Shown one piece after another: positions 1 through 8,186 of a stretch of 39,140 nucleotides of DNA. Position numbers and translations under genes: made by a program. Each line of letters starts with the position of its first letter. Position 1 is the first letter of the stretch. The notes beneath the pieces were generated by a model. It was not told where the DNA came from, searched no databases, and saw nothing but the letters and a program-made list of their open reading frames with translations. The DNA is from an uncultured SAR324 cluster bacterium (GTDB lineage Bacteria > SAR324 > NAC60-12). The stretch covers positions 1 to 39,140 of the forward strand of contig CABXOR010000012.1 of assembly GCA_902513935.1 (NCBI GenBank). Reading direction: 5' to 3'.

Positions 1-765
1 TTCTCTGCAGAAGAAGATGAAAATTTTGTTTATCCTTACAATGCGTTTGAAGTAGATTCCTGCAAAAAAACAGAGTTTGACGCACAAAGTCTGGAAAGCA
101 GTGCTATCAATCTGAAGATACGTGAATTAATGGAAGAAGGTTTTGGACACATTGTTGTCCAAAATCCCCGTGCTAAACACTCCATCGGCGTAGGCATTCT
201 CAACCGTCTGCAACTCGATTTTGAAGGAAGTCTCGGTTATTTTGGCTGTGGTCTGGTGGACGGCCCGAATATCCGAATATCCGGTCGTGTAGGCTGGTCC
301 TTCGCGGAGAATATGATGGGCGGAACAATTGTTGTTGAAAAAAATGCAGGTTCTACGTTCGGTGCGGCGATTCGCGGCGGAGACCTAGTTTGCAAGGGTG
401 ATGTAGGTTCACGAACCGGCATCGACATGAAAGGCGGCACCATTATTGTCGGTGGACGTACAGGAACTTTAACCGGTTTTATGATGCAGCGTGGACGCAT
501 GATTATTCTTGGTGATGCAGGTCCGAACCTTGGGGATTCAATGTACGACGGCACAATCTTTGTCGGTGGAAAAATCGCTTCACTTGGAGTGGATGCGGTC
601 GTCGGTGAAATGACAAATCTTGAAGCCGGATGGATTGAGCGCAAGCTGGCACTTTATGGAATGAAGGCACCCAATGGTGCAGCTAAGTTACAGAAAATTG
701 TGGCTGGAAAACAGCTTTGGAATTACGATAACCTGGAGCCAACCGAAAAGAAAATCGTGCTTTGA
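1..765 (+). CDS. GXGXG-domain glutamate-synthase-like subunit (5' partial)
   Basis: The frame is open from the first base, so the gene begins outside the window; 254 residues are visible. The sequence is dominated by the parallel beta-helix repeats of the GXGXG family, seen as repeated G-G-x-I/V-x-V/I-x-G stretches (for example GGTIVVEKNAG, MKGGTIIVGGRTG, RGRMIILGDAG, YDGTIFVGG). This is the C-terminal structural domain of glutamate synthase, here as a separate polypeptide, as in the GlxC and MgsB proteins. With the FMN subunit 26 bp downstream and presumably an amidotransferase upstream, it would form a three-subunit glutamate-synthase-like enzyme. Family knowledge links such sets to N-methylglutamate synthase or glx loci. 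Which amine is the substrate cannot be told from this sequence, so no symbol is given. Confidence 0.88.
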   Translation, partial: FSAEEDENFVYPYNAFEVDSCKKTEFDAQSLESSAINLKIRELMEEGFGHIVVQNPRAKHSIGVGILNRLQLDFEGSLGYFGCGLVDGPNIRISGRVGWSFAENMMGGTIVVEKNAGSTFGAAIRGGDLVCKGDVGSRTGIDMKGGTIIVGGRTGTLTGFMMQRGRMIILGDAGPNLGDSMYDGTIFVGGKIASLGVDAVVGEMTNLEAGWIERKLALYGMKAPNGAAKLQKIVAGKQLWNYDNLEPTEKKIVL

Positions 766-791
766 GAATCACTTATTGAAGAGAAAATATT

Positions 792-2123
792 ATGGCAAGA
801 AACACTTCACTCCTCGGTCAGAGTTTCATTTTCAAGCCCGAGGTTATAGACGACATTCACATCAAAGCAGAACTGGGACGCTACCGGATGCGCGGAATGT
901 CATTGTTCAAAAGTATTCCAACCTGGGATGACCTGACCTTTCTACCTGGAACTCTGACACGTTTCGTGATCGAAGGCTACCGCGAGAAATGTTTGACCAA
1001 AACGATAATAGGTCCAAATGCCAAACGTCCGTTGGAACTGGATATTCCAATTTACATTACCGGCATGAGTTTTGGTGCATTAAGCTATGAAGCCAAAACT
1101 GCGTTGGCCCGCGGAGCAACGATGGCAGGAACCGCGACCTGTTCCGGAGAAGGCGGCATGATTCCGGACGAGCGGCGATATTCCTCCAAGTGGCTCTACC
1201 AGTGTATTCAGTCCCGTTACGGTTTCAATCCGCATCACCTGCGTCTCGCTGATGCCTGTGAATTTTTCATTGGACAGGGCTGTAAAGTTGGATTAGGAGG
1301 ACATTTGATGGGGCAAAAAGTTACCGATCAAGTGGCGGAAATGCGTTCCCTGCCTGCGGGCATTGACCAGCGTTCTCCGGCACGGCATCCAGATTGGCTT
1401 GGTCCGGATGATTTAGCTTTGAAGATCAACGAAATCAGGGAAGCCACCGATGCTCAAATACCGATCCAGCTAAAACTTGGTTCGGCACGAGTTTATGATG
1501 ACGTTCGAATGGCGCTCAAAACTAATCCGGACAGCATTTATATTGACGGTATGGAAGGTTCAACCGGTGCTGGCCCGCATCTCGCTACCGAAGAAACTGG
1601 AGTCCCAGGTATTGCTGCCATTCGTCAGGCCCGTAAAGCATTTGACGATTTGGGTTATACAGGGAAAATTTCGCTGGTCTATGCCGGTGGAATAAGGAAT
1701 GGTGCTGACGTAGCAAAAGCAATTGCTCTGGGAGCAGATGCCGTAGCAATTGGGCACTCTGCAATGATGGCCCTCAACTGCAACAAGGATATCCCGGAAG
1801 CAGATTACGAAAAGGAAATGGGAGTTGAAGCAGGATTTTGTTATCACTGTCATACTGGGCGTTGTCCGGTTGGAGTTGCAACACAAGACCCTGAGTTACG
1901 AAAGCGTCTTGACCCCGACAAAGCTGCAGAGCGGGTTTACAACTTCCTACATTGCTTGGCGATAGAGTGCCAGATGTTTGCACGTGCATGCGGTAAAACT
2001 AATGTGCATTCCCTTGAACCAGAAGACCTGGCAGCATTGACAATGGAAGCCTCAGCTATGGCACAAGTACCTTTGGCCGGCTCGCAGCATACCGTCGGAA
2101 GACCTGACATGAATCGCTACTGA
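792..2123 (+). CDS. FMN-binding glutamate-synthase-like subunit (GlxD/MgsC type)
   Basis: A 443-residue protein matching the FMN/TIM-barrel domain of glutamate synthase, without the amidotransferase and GXGXG parts. Landmarks are GEGGMIPDERR near residue 118, the QLKLGSARVYDDV and DGMEGSTGAGP barrel segments, and the phosphate-binding strand VYAGGIRNGADVAKAIALGADAV. Around residues 350-358 lies a Cys cluster (CYHCHTGRCPVGVATQ) that corresponds to the 3Fe-4S ligand region of glutamate synthase. The barrel would join ammonia or an amine to 2-oxoglutarate using reduced FMN. It follows the GXGXG gene by 26 bp and is clearly in the same operon. The ATG is preceded by GAAGAG at reasonable spacing. 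The N-methylglutamate synthase and GlxD subfamilies are close, and the choice between them is inference. Confidence 0.88.
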   Translation: MARNTSLLGQSFIFKPEVIDDIHIKAELGRYRMRGMSLFKSIPTWDDLTFLPGTLTRFVIEGYREKCLTKTIIGPNAKRPLELDIPIYITGMSFGALSYEAKTALARGATMAGTATCSGEGGMIPDERRYSSKWLYQCIQSRYGFNPHHLRLADACEFFIGQGCKVGLGGHLMGQKVTDQVAEMRSLPAGIDQRSPARHPDWLGPDDLALKINEIREATDAQIPIQLKLGSARVYDDVRMALKTNPDSIYIDGMEGSTGAGPHLATEETGVPGIAAIRQARKAFDDLGYTGKISLVYAGGIRNGADVAKAIALGADAVAIGHSAMMALNCNKDIPEADYEKEMGVEAGFCYHCHTGRCPVGVATQDPELRKRLDPDKAAERVYNFLHCLAIECQMFARACGKTNVHSLEPEDLAALTMEASAMAQVPLAGSQHTVGRPDMNRY

Positions 2124-2183
2124 GCTCTAGGCAGTCAGAAGTTCTGAGTAATGAGTAACAAACATTGTTGTCTGATGCACGGG

Positions 2184-2229
2184 ACTTGAAACTTGAATAA
2201 TACTTGAAACTTAAAATATTAAACTTGAA
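2184..2229. repeat. Short direct repeats of ACTTGAA
   Basis: ACTTGAA occurs at 2184, 2191, 2202 and 2223, with a degenerate ACTTAAA between. The array fills the space just before the ATG at 2230. Related TTTGAAAC-type strings occur at about 12390-12420 and 33430-33450, so this may be a general simple-sequence feature of the genome rather than a specific operator. Confidence 0.6.
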
Positions 2230-2607
2230 ATGAGTAAAAATAAAGAATTAATTCCAGAAGATTTAGGATCCAAAAGAGAAAAAGAAATTGGTCAGCATAT
2301 CGGCTACCGCTATGATGTAAACCTTGTACCGGACTATGAGCGTCTAACACCTTTTTTGAAAAAATATCTGGAAGTGATGAATTGGCAGGATCTAAACTGG
2401 CTGGAAGATGTTCACATGGGTTACGAAGAAGACCGTCCTGCTGTCTTTGACAGAAATATCAATGGTTGGGTTACGGTTCCCAAAGAGATGGACCTTCCGG
2501 ATAACCAGCAGGACCGTGACATGATTGCCCGTGAATTACTTATCAAGTTCCAGATGTCAAAACGGCATCCGATGGTTGTTCTCAAAGAAAACTACGGAAA
2601 GTTCTAA
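2230..2607 (+). CDS. Conserved small protein of unknown function in the glutamate-synthase-like operon
   Basis: A 125-residue soluble protein with no signal peptide or membrane segment, which I do not recognise. It is charged and rich in aromatic residues, with a distinctive middle (LKKYLEVMNWQDLNWLEDVH) and a C-terminal helix ending KRHPMVVLKENYGKF. It lies 106 bp downstream of the FMN subunit gene on the same strand, which suggests co-transcription and a role as an accessory or small subunit of that enzyme; this is inference from position. The ATG at 2230 has no clear Shine-Dalgarno sequence and is preceded by the ACTTGAA repeats. Codon usage resembles the two genes before it, so the frame is probably real. 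Confidence 0.7.
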   Translation: MSKNKELIPEDLGSKREKEIGQHIGYRYDVNLVPDYERLTPFLKKYLEVMNWQDLNWLEDVHMGYEEDRPAVFDRNINGWVTVPKEMDLPDNQQDRDMIARELLIKFQMSKRHPMVVLKENYGKF

Positions 2608-2740
2608 ACAAAGCTAGGGAGGGTAAAAAAAAGCCCTTTTCTTATTTTCTCTATTGCTATTTCAGGGATAGTTAAACGCAAACCCACAATCTATAGGTGC
2701 CACTCCAAATCTATTCCTCAACCTTATCTAGCCTCTTGAC

Positions 2741-2763
2741 TTCCTGATCAAGTCCGGGATGAT
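2741..2763. repeat. Degenerate half-copy of a GTCATCCCGG-type palindromic repeat
   Basis: TGATCAAGTCCGGGATGATA, read on the other strand, gives TCATCCCGGACTTGATCA. This matches the outer arm of the full repeats at 17778 and 27771. The second arm is missing. It lies between two convergent gene ends, the 125-residue gene and the 198-residue gene. Confidence 0.6.
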
Positions 2764-2817
2764 AAAAGAAATACTTTTCAGCAAGCCCCTAGTAGATTTT
2801 TTCTCGAAGTGTTCTGC

Positions 2818-3414
2818 TTAAAACGAGGTGGGGTCTGCACTGGAGTCAGACCAATCGGGTTCGAAACCTAGAACGATTACATCCGGAGAAAGATAAGGAT
2901 TGAAAAGAAAATTGTGCCAGTAAGTGAATTCATAGGCTTGTTCTTCTTTTGGAAAATCTTTAAGACTAGCTGGAATTCTGTAACTCTGTTGCTGGTAATC
3001 AAACTTCAGCACACACTTCCTCTTTTTTACCAGCATCTTGACTGTCTCAGAACTTCTAGAAAACAGCCCTGTCAGCAGACCACTAAATTGTTCCACATTT
3101 TGATAAAATGATGCTGATAGAAGCTGAACCGCTTTTTTGTATCTTTCCTGGGGATCCTGAGTTTTAAGCGCCATGAAACGGAATTGCCCGATACTCTCCT
3201 GCAGTTGGTCCGGAACAAGTAGTAACGTTACAGCAGAAGCCGCCACTTTTCCATCTTCCAGAAAAACATCTGGCTGCATCCCGGCCGTTGGACGTCCTTC
3301 GTCGTTGCGCATAGCATACTGCCTTATCCTGCACTGCCAGCCTATAAAATGATTCTGAATCGGCAGTCGTTCATTTTTCTGGTTGGAGTCACTTTCTATC
3401 GTCCCTGCTTCCAT
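2818..3414 (-). CDS. Conserved protein of unknown function, partner of the FAD oxidoreductase
   Basis: A 198-residue soluble protein without signal peptide. The N-terminal half carries a striking block (HFIGWQCRIRQYAMRNDEGR followed by PTAGMQPDV) and the C-terminal half ends in WHNFLFNPYLSPDVIVLGFEPDW. I believe I know these blocks from uncharacterised proteins next to sarcosine-oxidase-like genes in proteobacteria, but no function is established to my knowledge. It starts 46 bp after the stop of the FAD oxidoreductase on the same strand, so the two are very likely one operon. The order is reminiscent of multisubunit sarcosine or N-methylglutamate oxidases, yet the sequence does not look like a SoxA, SoxD or SoxG subunit. 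A small companion subunit or quality-control factor is possible; both are inference. Confidence 0.75.
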   Translation of the reverse strand: MEAGTIESDSNQKNERLPIQNHFIGWQCRIRQYAMRNDEGRPTAGMQPDVFLEDGKVAASAVTLLLVPDQLQESIGQFRFMALKTQDPQERYKKAVQLLSASFYQNVEQFSGLLTGLFSRSSETVKMLVKKRKCVLKFDYQQQSYRIPASLKDFPKEEQAYEFTYWHNFLFNPYLSPDVIVLGFEPDWSDSSADPTSF

Positions 3415-3460
3415 AAAAAAATTTGCACTTTCTCTTTAATTTTGTGGAAAGAGAATCAGA

Positions 3461-4792
3461 TCAACTCCAAGGGAAAGGACTGTTTGAGACAGGATGAAGT
3501 TTGCCCTCCTCAAAACGTGAAAAACGAAACGGCTCCAGCAGTTTACTTTTTTCACCCATAATTGCCCCAGCAACAAGTTTACCTACTCCGAGCATTTTGT
3601 AGCCGTGATTTGAATCTGCAATCACATAGCAGTTTTCGTGATATTCATCAAATACGGGGAAACTGTCTGGAGCAAGTGCACCCAATCCTCCTGAAGGTTC
3701 TCCACGGTAAAGATGCCTGGTATCTTCAAAACGTCTCTGGCAGAAAGCTAAGGCGGCACACCACATGTCAACAAAGTCTTTGCCGACCACAAAGTCCGGA
3801 GATTCAGCACCATAAGGATCAATACTGAAATCATCACCTGTTGTGTCCACATTATATGGAGCTGCTCCTCCCTGTACTCCATCAAAGCTGAAATCCGGCT
3901 TATAATAAATACCCCACATTTTATCAGTGATCAAACGTCCGTCAATGTCAGAGTAGAGTGGTGCATCAGTATCAACATGAATAACCGGAGGCATTTTACC
4001 ATCATTGGTTTTAAGCATATTTGGGTCAACACCCAGGGTTCCTTCCTGAAGGCAGTAGTAGTGCCACATTTCTACATTTTCATGAATTTCATCTCCATCC
4101 TTAACTCTGATTTTCGCAGGAAGGTCCAACATTTTCCAGAAAGTATTTATCCATGGGCCAGCGCCGACAACTACATAATCCGTCTGAATCGTTCCTCGAT
4201 TTGTGATTACCGCAGAGATTGCTTTTCCGGAAAATTCAAAACCGGTGACTTCAACATTTCCGGTAATAGTTACACCTTCACTTTCAGCTTTTGCCGCAAG
4301 CCCCTGCAAGCACTTCAAATTATTGGAATACCCACCTTTTTTTTCGTGCAAAACCGAAGTTATGCCCTTTGCCTGCCAGTCATCAAACAAACCCTGCATA
4401 TAAACCATTGAATCAGCACTGCCCTCGATAAATTCTGAAGGGTAGCCGATGTCCTGCTGTTGTTCATAGATTGTGGCAATATCAGAATGCATCACTTCCG
4501 GACTGATTTGCATGTAACCAACCGAGTGGTAGCTGTATGATTTCGGATCACTCTCCCACACCTCTACGTTGTGTGCCATCAATTCACGCATCGCGGGTTG
4601 AAAATAATTGTTCCGTACAACTCCGCAGGCAATTCCGGAAGCACCTGCTCCGATACCAGATTTGTCTATGACAAGGATATCTTCCCCACTCCCGAGACCT
4701 CTGCTTTTCAATTCGAGTGCTAAATGGTAAGAAGTGCTGAGACCATGAATTCCTGCACCAATTATCAGGTATTTTGTAGTACTAGCTAACAT
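3461..4792 (-). CDS. FAD-dependent oxidoreductase, DAO / sarcosine oxidase beta-like
   Basis: A 443-residue flavoprotein of the DAO family. It opens with the Rossmann dinucleotide motif LIIGAGIHGLSTSYHLA (GxGxxG at residues 10-15) and a ribose-binding acid at the end of the second strand (VIDKSGIGAGASG). A second FAD motif lies in YVVVGAGPWINTFW, and the C-terminal segment (YVIADSNHGYKMLGVGKLVAG) closes the FAD site as in sarcosine oxidase beta subunits. Such enzymes oxidise N-methyl or secondary amino acids. A longer reading frame extends to 4834, but the ATG at 4792 is preferred because AGAAGGA lies 8 bases upstream and the Rossmann fold begins right after it. It shares an operon with the 198-residue gene and converges with the glutamate-synthase-like genes, so a joint amine-nitrogen pathway is plausible. 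No alpha, gamma or delta sarcosine oxidase subunits are visible. Confidence 0.87.
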   Translation of the reverse strand: MLASTTKYLIIGAGIHGLSTSYHLALELKSRGLGSGEDILVIDKSGIGAGASGIACGVVRNNYFQPAMRELMAHNVEVWESDPKSYSYHSVGYMQISPEVMHSDIATIYEQQQDIGYPSEFIEGSADSMVYMQGLFDDWQAKGITSVLHEKKGGYSNNLKCLQGLAAKAESEGVTITGNVEVTGFEFSGKAISAVITNRGTIQTDYVVVGAGPWINTFWKMLDLPAKIRVKDGDEIHENVEMWHYYCLQEGTLGVDPNMLKTNDGKMPPVIHVDTDAPLYSDIDGRLITDKMWGIYYKPDFSFDGVQGGAAPYNVDTTGDDFSIDPYGAESPDFVVGKDFVDMWCAALAFCQRRFEDTRHLYRGEPSGGLGALAPDSFPVFDEYHENCYVIADSNHGYKMLGVGKLVAGAIMGEKSKLLEPFRFSRFEEGKLHPVSNSPFPWS

Positions 4793-5070
4793 TATGATTG
4801 TCCTTCTAAAGACTGTTAAGATGAAATGAGACAAAACTTAATTAAAATAGGATGATTGATTTTAAATTATTGCATTATAAAGAACAAGTTCAATTAAGGT
4901 TTTAATCGGTAAATTGTTAATTATTCACAGCTTTTCTGTTCCTCCCAAGACAAAGGCCCCTAAACTTAAGGAGCGACATCTAATTGATTATTTGGACAAA
5001 TGATTTCTTTATTTGAAAGCATAAGATATATTAAACTTGAATTTTAAAAAGTATATATTGGGAATAATTA

Positions 5071-6213
5071 ATGATTAAACCTTTTAAAGTAAACATTTCA
5101 GAACAAGTACTTGAAGCTATTTATGCTAAAGTAAAAAAATACCCTTGGCATGAAATGCCTGATGATGGTGGCTGGGAGTATGGAACTAACTTAGATTATA
5201 TGAAAGAAATTTCTAATTATTGGGTTAGTGATTTTGATTGGAAAAAGCTTGAAGCTCAAATAAATAAATTTTCAAATTTTACAACAGAAGTAGATAATAT
5301 TGATATTCATTTCATACATGAAAAAGGAAGTGGATCTAATCCATTACCATTACTTCTTATGCATGGATGGCCAGGATCCATAGTTGAATTTTTACATATA
5401 ATTGAAAAGCTTGCTCACCCAGAAAAATTTGGAGGTAATGAAGAAGATGCATTTGATGTAATTGTACCATCTTTGCCTGGATTTGGATTTTCTGGAAGAC
5501 CTTCTAGACCAATAGGGCCAAGAAAAATGGCAGATATTTTTAATAAGCTAATAATTAAAAACCTTAACTATAAAAGTTATATAGCTCAAGGCGGAGATTG
5601 GGGAGCAACGATTGCTAATTGGATTGCTTATGACCATTCAAAAACATGTAAAGCAATCCATATTAACTGTTTAACCATGCGACATCCAGATGGCCCGCAA
5701 TCTAAAGAAGAAGAAGATTGGCAAATTAGATTTGATAAAGATCAAATTATGCAAGATGGTTATAGAACTCAACAAGCAACAAAACCACAAACATTAAGTT
5801 ACGGGATGATGGATAGTCCAGTTGGAGTCGCTGCTTGGATTATAGAAAAAATGTATTCTTGGTCAGATTTAAAAAATAATGATATCGAAAGTGTTTATTC
5901 AAAAGAAATTTTATTGGCAAATATTATGGTATACATAGTAACTAAAACTTTTAATACAGCTTCTTGGATTTATTATGGAAGACGAGAAGAGGGTGGACGG
6001 TTTTTTCCAAAAGATTTTCATAGAATTGAAATACCTACTGCAGTTGCAATATTTCCAGTTGAAATGTCAGAGTGGGCACCTAGATCTTATGTGGATAGGA
6101 TTTTTAACATCAAGCAATGGACAGAAATGCCTAGTGGAGGTCATTTTGCTGCAATGGAGCAACCAGAAATGCTAGTTAATGATATTGTTAAATTCGCAAA
6201 AACGCTTCGTTAA
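5071..6213 (+). CDS. Epoxide hydrolase, microsomal-type (EHN domain) alpha/beta hydrolase
   Basis: A 380-residue protein with the two-part structure of microsomal-type epoxide hydrolases. The N-terminal EHN meander (residues 1-90) starts KPFKVNISEQVLEAI and includes the W-x-x-G-x-N-L-x-Y-M block. The alpha/beta hydrolase core follows. HGWPGS at 98-103 forms the oxyanion hole, the nucleophile is Asp176 in GGDWG, and the catalytic His lies in SGGHFAAMEQPE near the C-terminus. Length is normal for the family. It hydrolyses epoxides to diols through an aspartyl ester. There is no signal peptide. The gene is strongly AT-rich compared with those before 4.8 kb, which suggests acquisition with the adjacent importer. 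It converges with the permease gene, separated by a candidate terminator. The natural substrate is unknown. Confidence 0.9.
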   Translation: MIKPFKVNISEQVLEAIYAKVKKYPWHEMPDDGGWEYGTNLDYMKEISNYWVSDFDWKKLEAQINKFSNFTTEVDNIDIHFIHEKGSGSNPLPLLLMHGWPGSIVEFLHIIEKLAHPEKFGGNEEDAFDVIVPSLPGFGFSGRPSRPIGPRKMADIFNKLIIKNLNYKSYIAQGGDWGATIANWIAYDHSKTCKAIHINCLTMRHPDGPQSKEEEDWQIRFDKDQIMQDGYRTQQATKPQTLSYGMMDSPVGVAAWIIEKMYSWSDLKNNDIESVYSKEILLANIMVYIVTKTFNTASWIYYGRREEGGRFFPKDFHRIEIPTAVAIFPVEMSEWAPRSYVDRIFNIKQWTEMPSGGHFAAMEQPEMLVNDIVKFAKTLR

Positions 6214-6253
6214 TAATGTACCTTTAAAGTATTTTAAATTTTCTAAAATATTT

Positions 6254-6289
6254 TTTGAAATAGTGATTCCTTTATTTCAAAGATTTTTT
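6254..6289 (+). terminator. Candidate rho-independent terminator after the epoxide hydrolase
   Basis: The arms TTTGAAATA (6254-6262) and TATTTCAAA (6273-6281) form a perfect 9-bp stem around a 10-base loop, followed by GA and six T on the + strand. The stem is AT-rich and therefore weak. It also lies just past the permease stop and could act on both converging transcripts. Confidence 0.5.
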
Positions 6290-6295
6290 ATAAAT

Positions 6296-8185
6296 TTAAC
6301 CTTTTCCTCGCCATGGAATAGTTTTATCTATTATTTTTCTAATAGTGACATCAAATAAAAGTCCTAGCATTCCCATTACAAAAATGGTGATCCAAATGAC
6401 TTCATATTGCATATATTTTCTAGCAACGTTTTCAACAAACCCAATACCAGTAGTTCCTGCTAAAAATTCTGCTGCAACCAATGTTCCCCAACACATACCA
6501 ACGGCAACTCTTATTCCTGTTAGTATTTCTGGTAAAGAATTTGGAAATATAACATGTCTTAATATTTGCCATCTGGATGCTCCTAATGAATGTGCGGCAT
6601 GAATTTTTGATAGTTGAGTTCCCGAAGCACCGGCTCTTGCTGAAATTATCATAATTGAAAAAGAGACCATAAATAATAAAAATACTTTTCCAACGTTATC
6701 GATTCCAAAGACAGTAATTATTAATGGAGCCCAAGCAAGTGGAGGCACCGGTCTATACAATTCAACTAAAGGATCAAAAAATCCTTTAGCAAATCTATTT
6801 AAACCCATAAATATACCTAATGGAACACCAAAGATAATACCGAGAGATAAACCTAAAAATACCCTTAAAAAAGAGTCCCATATATGACCATAAGGAATAG
6901 GTATTTTAAAAAGCTCAAATTCACCAGTTACAATATCTAAAACTTTACTTTTAAAATTAGGTTCTACTTTCCCAGCAGAAGTGTGAACTGGATATTTACC
7001 TGGTAAAATATCTGCAATCCAATCAGGAAGTATAAAACCAACTATTTTACTAACATCCATCATCTCATACCAAAGCATAGGCACATATTTAAATCCTACA
7101 CTTGGTCTTAAGAGATCTCCAAAAATTCTAAAAGTATCTGATGGTTTAGGTAGCCATCTTCCTGGACCATCTTCTGAACAAGTAGGTCCACTAGAAAGAA
7201 TAGTGCCACCTGGGAAAAAAACTGAATCTATAAAATTTAAATTACCCTTTTCTTCATCCTGAACTTTATCAAATTCAATTATGGCTTGCTCCATATTAAC
7301 CAAAGTTTTAGGAGGGAAAATACTTGCGTACTCTATTCTTCTTGCAAGTTTATGAATATCCTTGGCATAGGTTCCTTCTAATTCTTGGTTCTCATTCAAG
7401 TTATTTTTGTATTCTCTAATCTCATCTTTAATTTCTTGCATTGCAGCTTTGTATGCAGGGTTATGATTTCTCAATGCAAAAAATTCATCGCTGATAGTAT
7501 TTAATTCTTTGGCTGCTGTATGAAATTTTAGCCCTTTTTTGGTTTCAGGAAGTGTAGGTACTTCTTCACCAGTTGCACCCCATCCTAGTTGGTTTTTTAA
7601 TGCCTCAATTCTTTTACTTTCTTCTTCAGAACTCAGAGGAGGAGGATAGCTATCTTTTGGAAAGTTTACTGTTAATTGTCTAATTCTATTCGTTAAATCA
7701 TTTATTTTATTTATAGAAGAGGTCTCTAGGTACTTTTCACTGGTTAATAATGGTATTGTAAGTTGAACCTTATCTAAAAGATTCAAAAATTTATCTTTAT
7801 CTTTTAAATCTGGGTGATTTTTAATTTCATTTACATATATTTTGATATTTCTATTTTCACGATCAATAATATCAGTACTTTTATGTTGTCTTTCTTCTAT
7901 AGGGAAAAGGTACTTTAAAGATAATAATGAGTCTGTAACTTTTCCAACTTGACAAAGTTCATTTGCAGATTTTGGGTAAAAGGACTTTGCTATATCCCAT
8001 GAATAATAAAGCCATGACAACATGAGAAAACACGTTCCAACTATGACCCAGTGACTTCCTCCTAGAGCTCTTTCAGGATTTCCAAAAACAGTATCAATTT
8101 TTTCAGTTTTAATTAACCTGCGTCCATAAAGAATAGAGCCAATAACAGCTACAAAAAGTAAAAATGTAATAATTCCTGTAATCAT
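6296..8185 (-). CDS. tauC: Taurine/sulfonate-type ABC importer permease with large N-terminal extension
   Basis: The C-terminal ~220 residues are a typical TauC/SsuC-type permease: several membrane helices and the cytoplasmic EAA-like loop (AAHSLGASRWQILRHVIFP) that docks on the ATPase. The protein has 629 residues, whereas family members usually have about 250-280. The extra part holds two membrane segments (about residues 3-20 and 46-64) and then some 270 mostly charged residues with coiled-coil character. A further insertion of about 85 residues separates PKPSDTFRIFGDLL, which looks like the usual permease start, from the transmembrane core at HIWDSFLRVFLG. The gene begins 1 base after the ATPase stop, so translation is coupled. 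The extension probably faces the periplasm, but topology cannot be settled by eye. There is no frameshift in the joined frame, so this is not a chance fusion. The symbol refers to the family; the substrate is not proven. Confidence 0.85.
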   Translation of the reverse strand: MITGIITFLLFVAVIGSILYGRRLIKTEKIDTVFGNPERALGGSHWVIVGTCFLMLSWLYYSWDIAKSFYPKSANELCQVGKVTDSLLSLKYLFPIEERQHKSTDIIDRENRNIKIYVNEIKNHPDLKDKDKFLNLLDKVQLTIPLLTSEKYLETSSINKINDLTNRIRQLTVNFPKDSYPPPLSSEEESKRIEALKNQLGWGATGEEVPTLPETKKGLKFHTAAKELNTISDEFFALRNHNPAYKAAMQEIKDEIREYKNNLNENQELEGTYAKDIHKLARRIEYASIFPPKTLVNMEQAIIEFDKVQDEEKGNLNFIDSVFFPGGTILSSGPTCSEDGPGRWLPKPSDTFRIFGDLLRPSVGFKYVPMLWYEMMDVSKIVGFILPDWIADILPGKYPVHTSAGKVEPNFKSKVLDIVTGEFELFKIPIPYGHIWDSFLRVFLGLSLGIIFGVPLGIFMGLNRFAKGFFDPLVELYRPVPPLAWAPLIITVFGIDNVGKVFLLFMVSFSIMIISARAGASGTQLSKIHAAHSLGASRWQILRHVIFPNSLPEILTGIRVAVGMCWGTLVAAEFLAGTTGIGFVENVARKYMQYEVIWITIFVMGMLGLLFDVTIRKIIDKTIPWRGKG

Positions 8186-8186
8186 C

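Noticed and set aside
237..644. 135-codon - strand frame opposite the GXGXG gene
   Set aside because: Proline-rich, low-complexity product opposite a clear conserved gene; a shadow frame.
1..4792. Complete N-methylglutamate dehydrogenase (four subunits)
   Set aside because: Only one DAO-type protein is present; no subunits like SoxA, SoxD or SoxG are seen.
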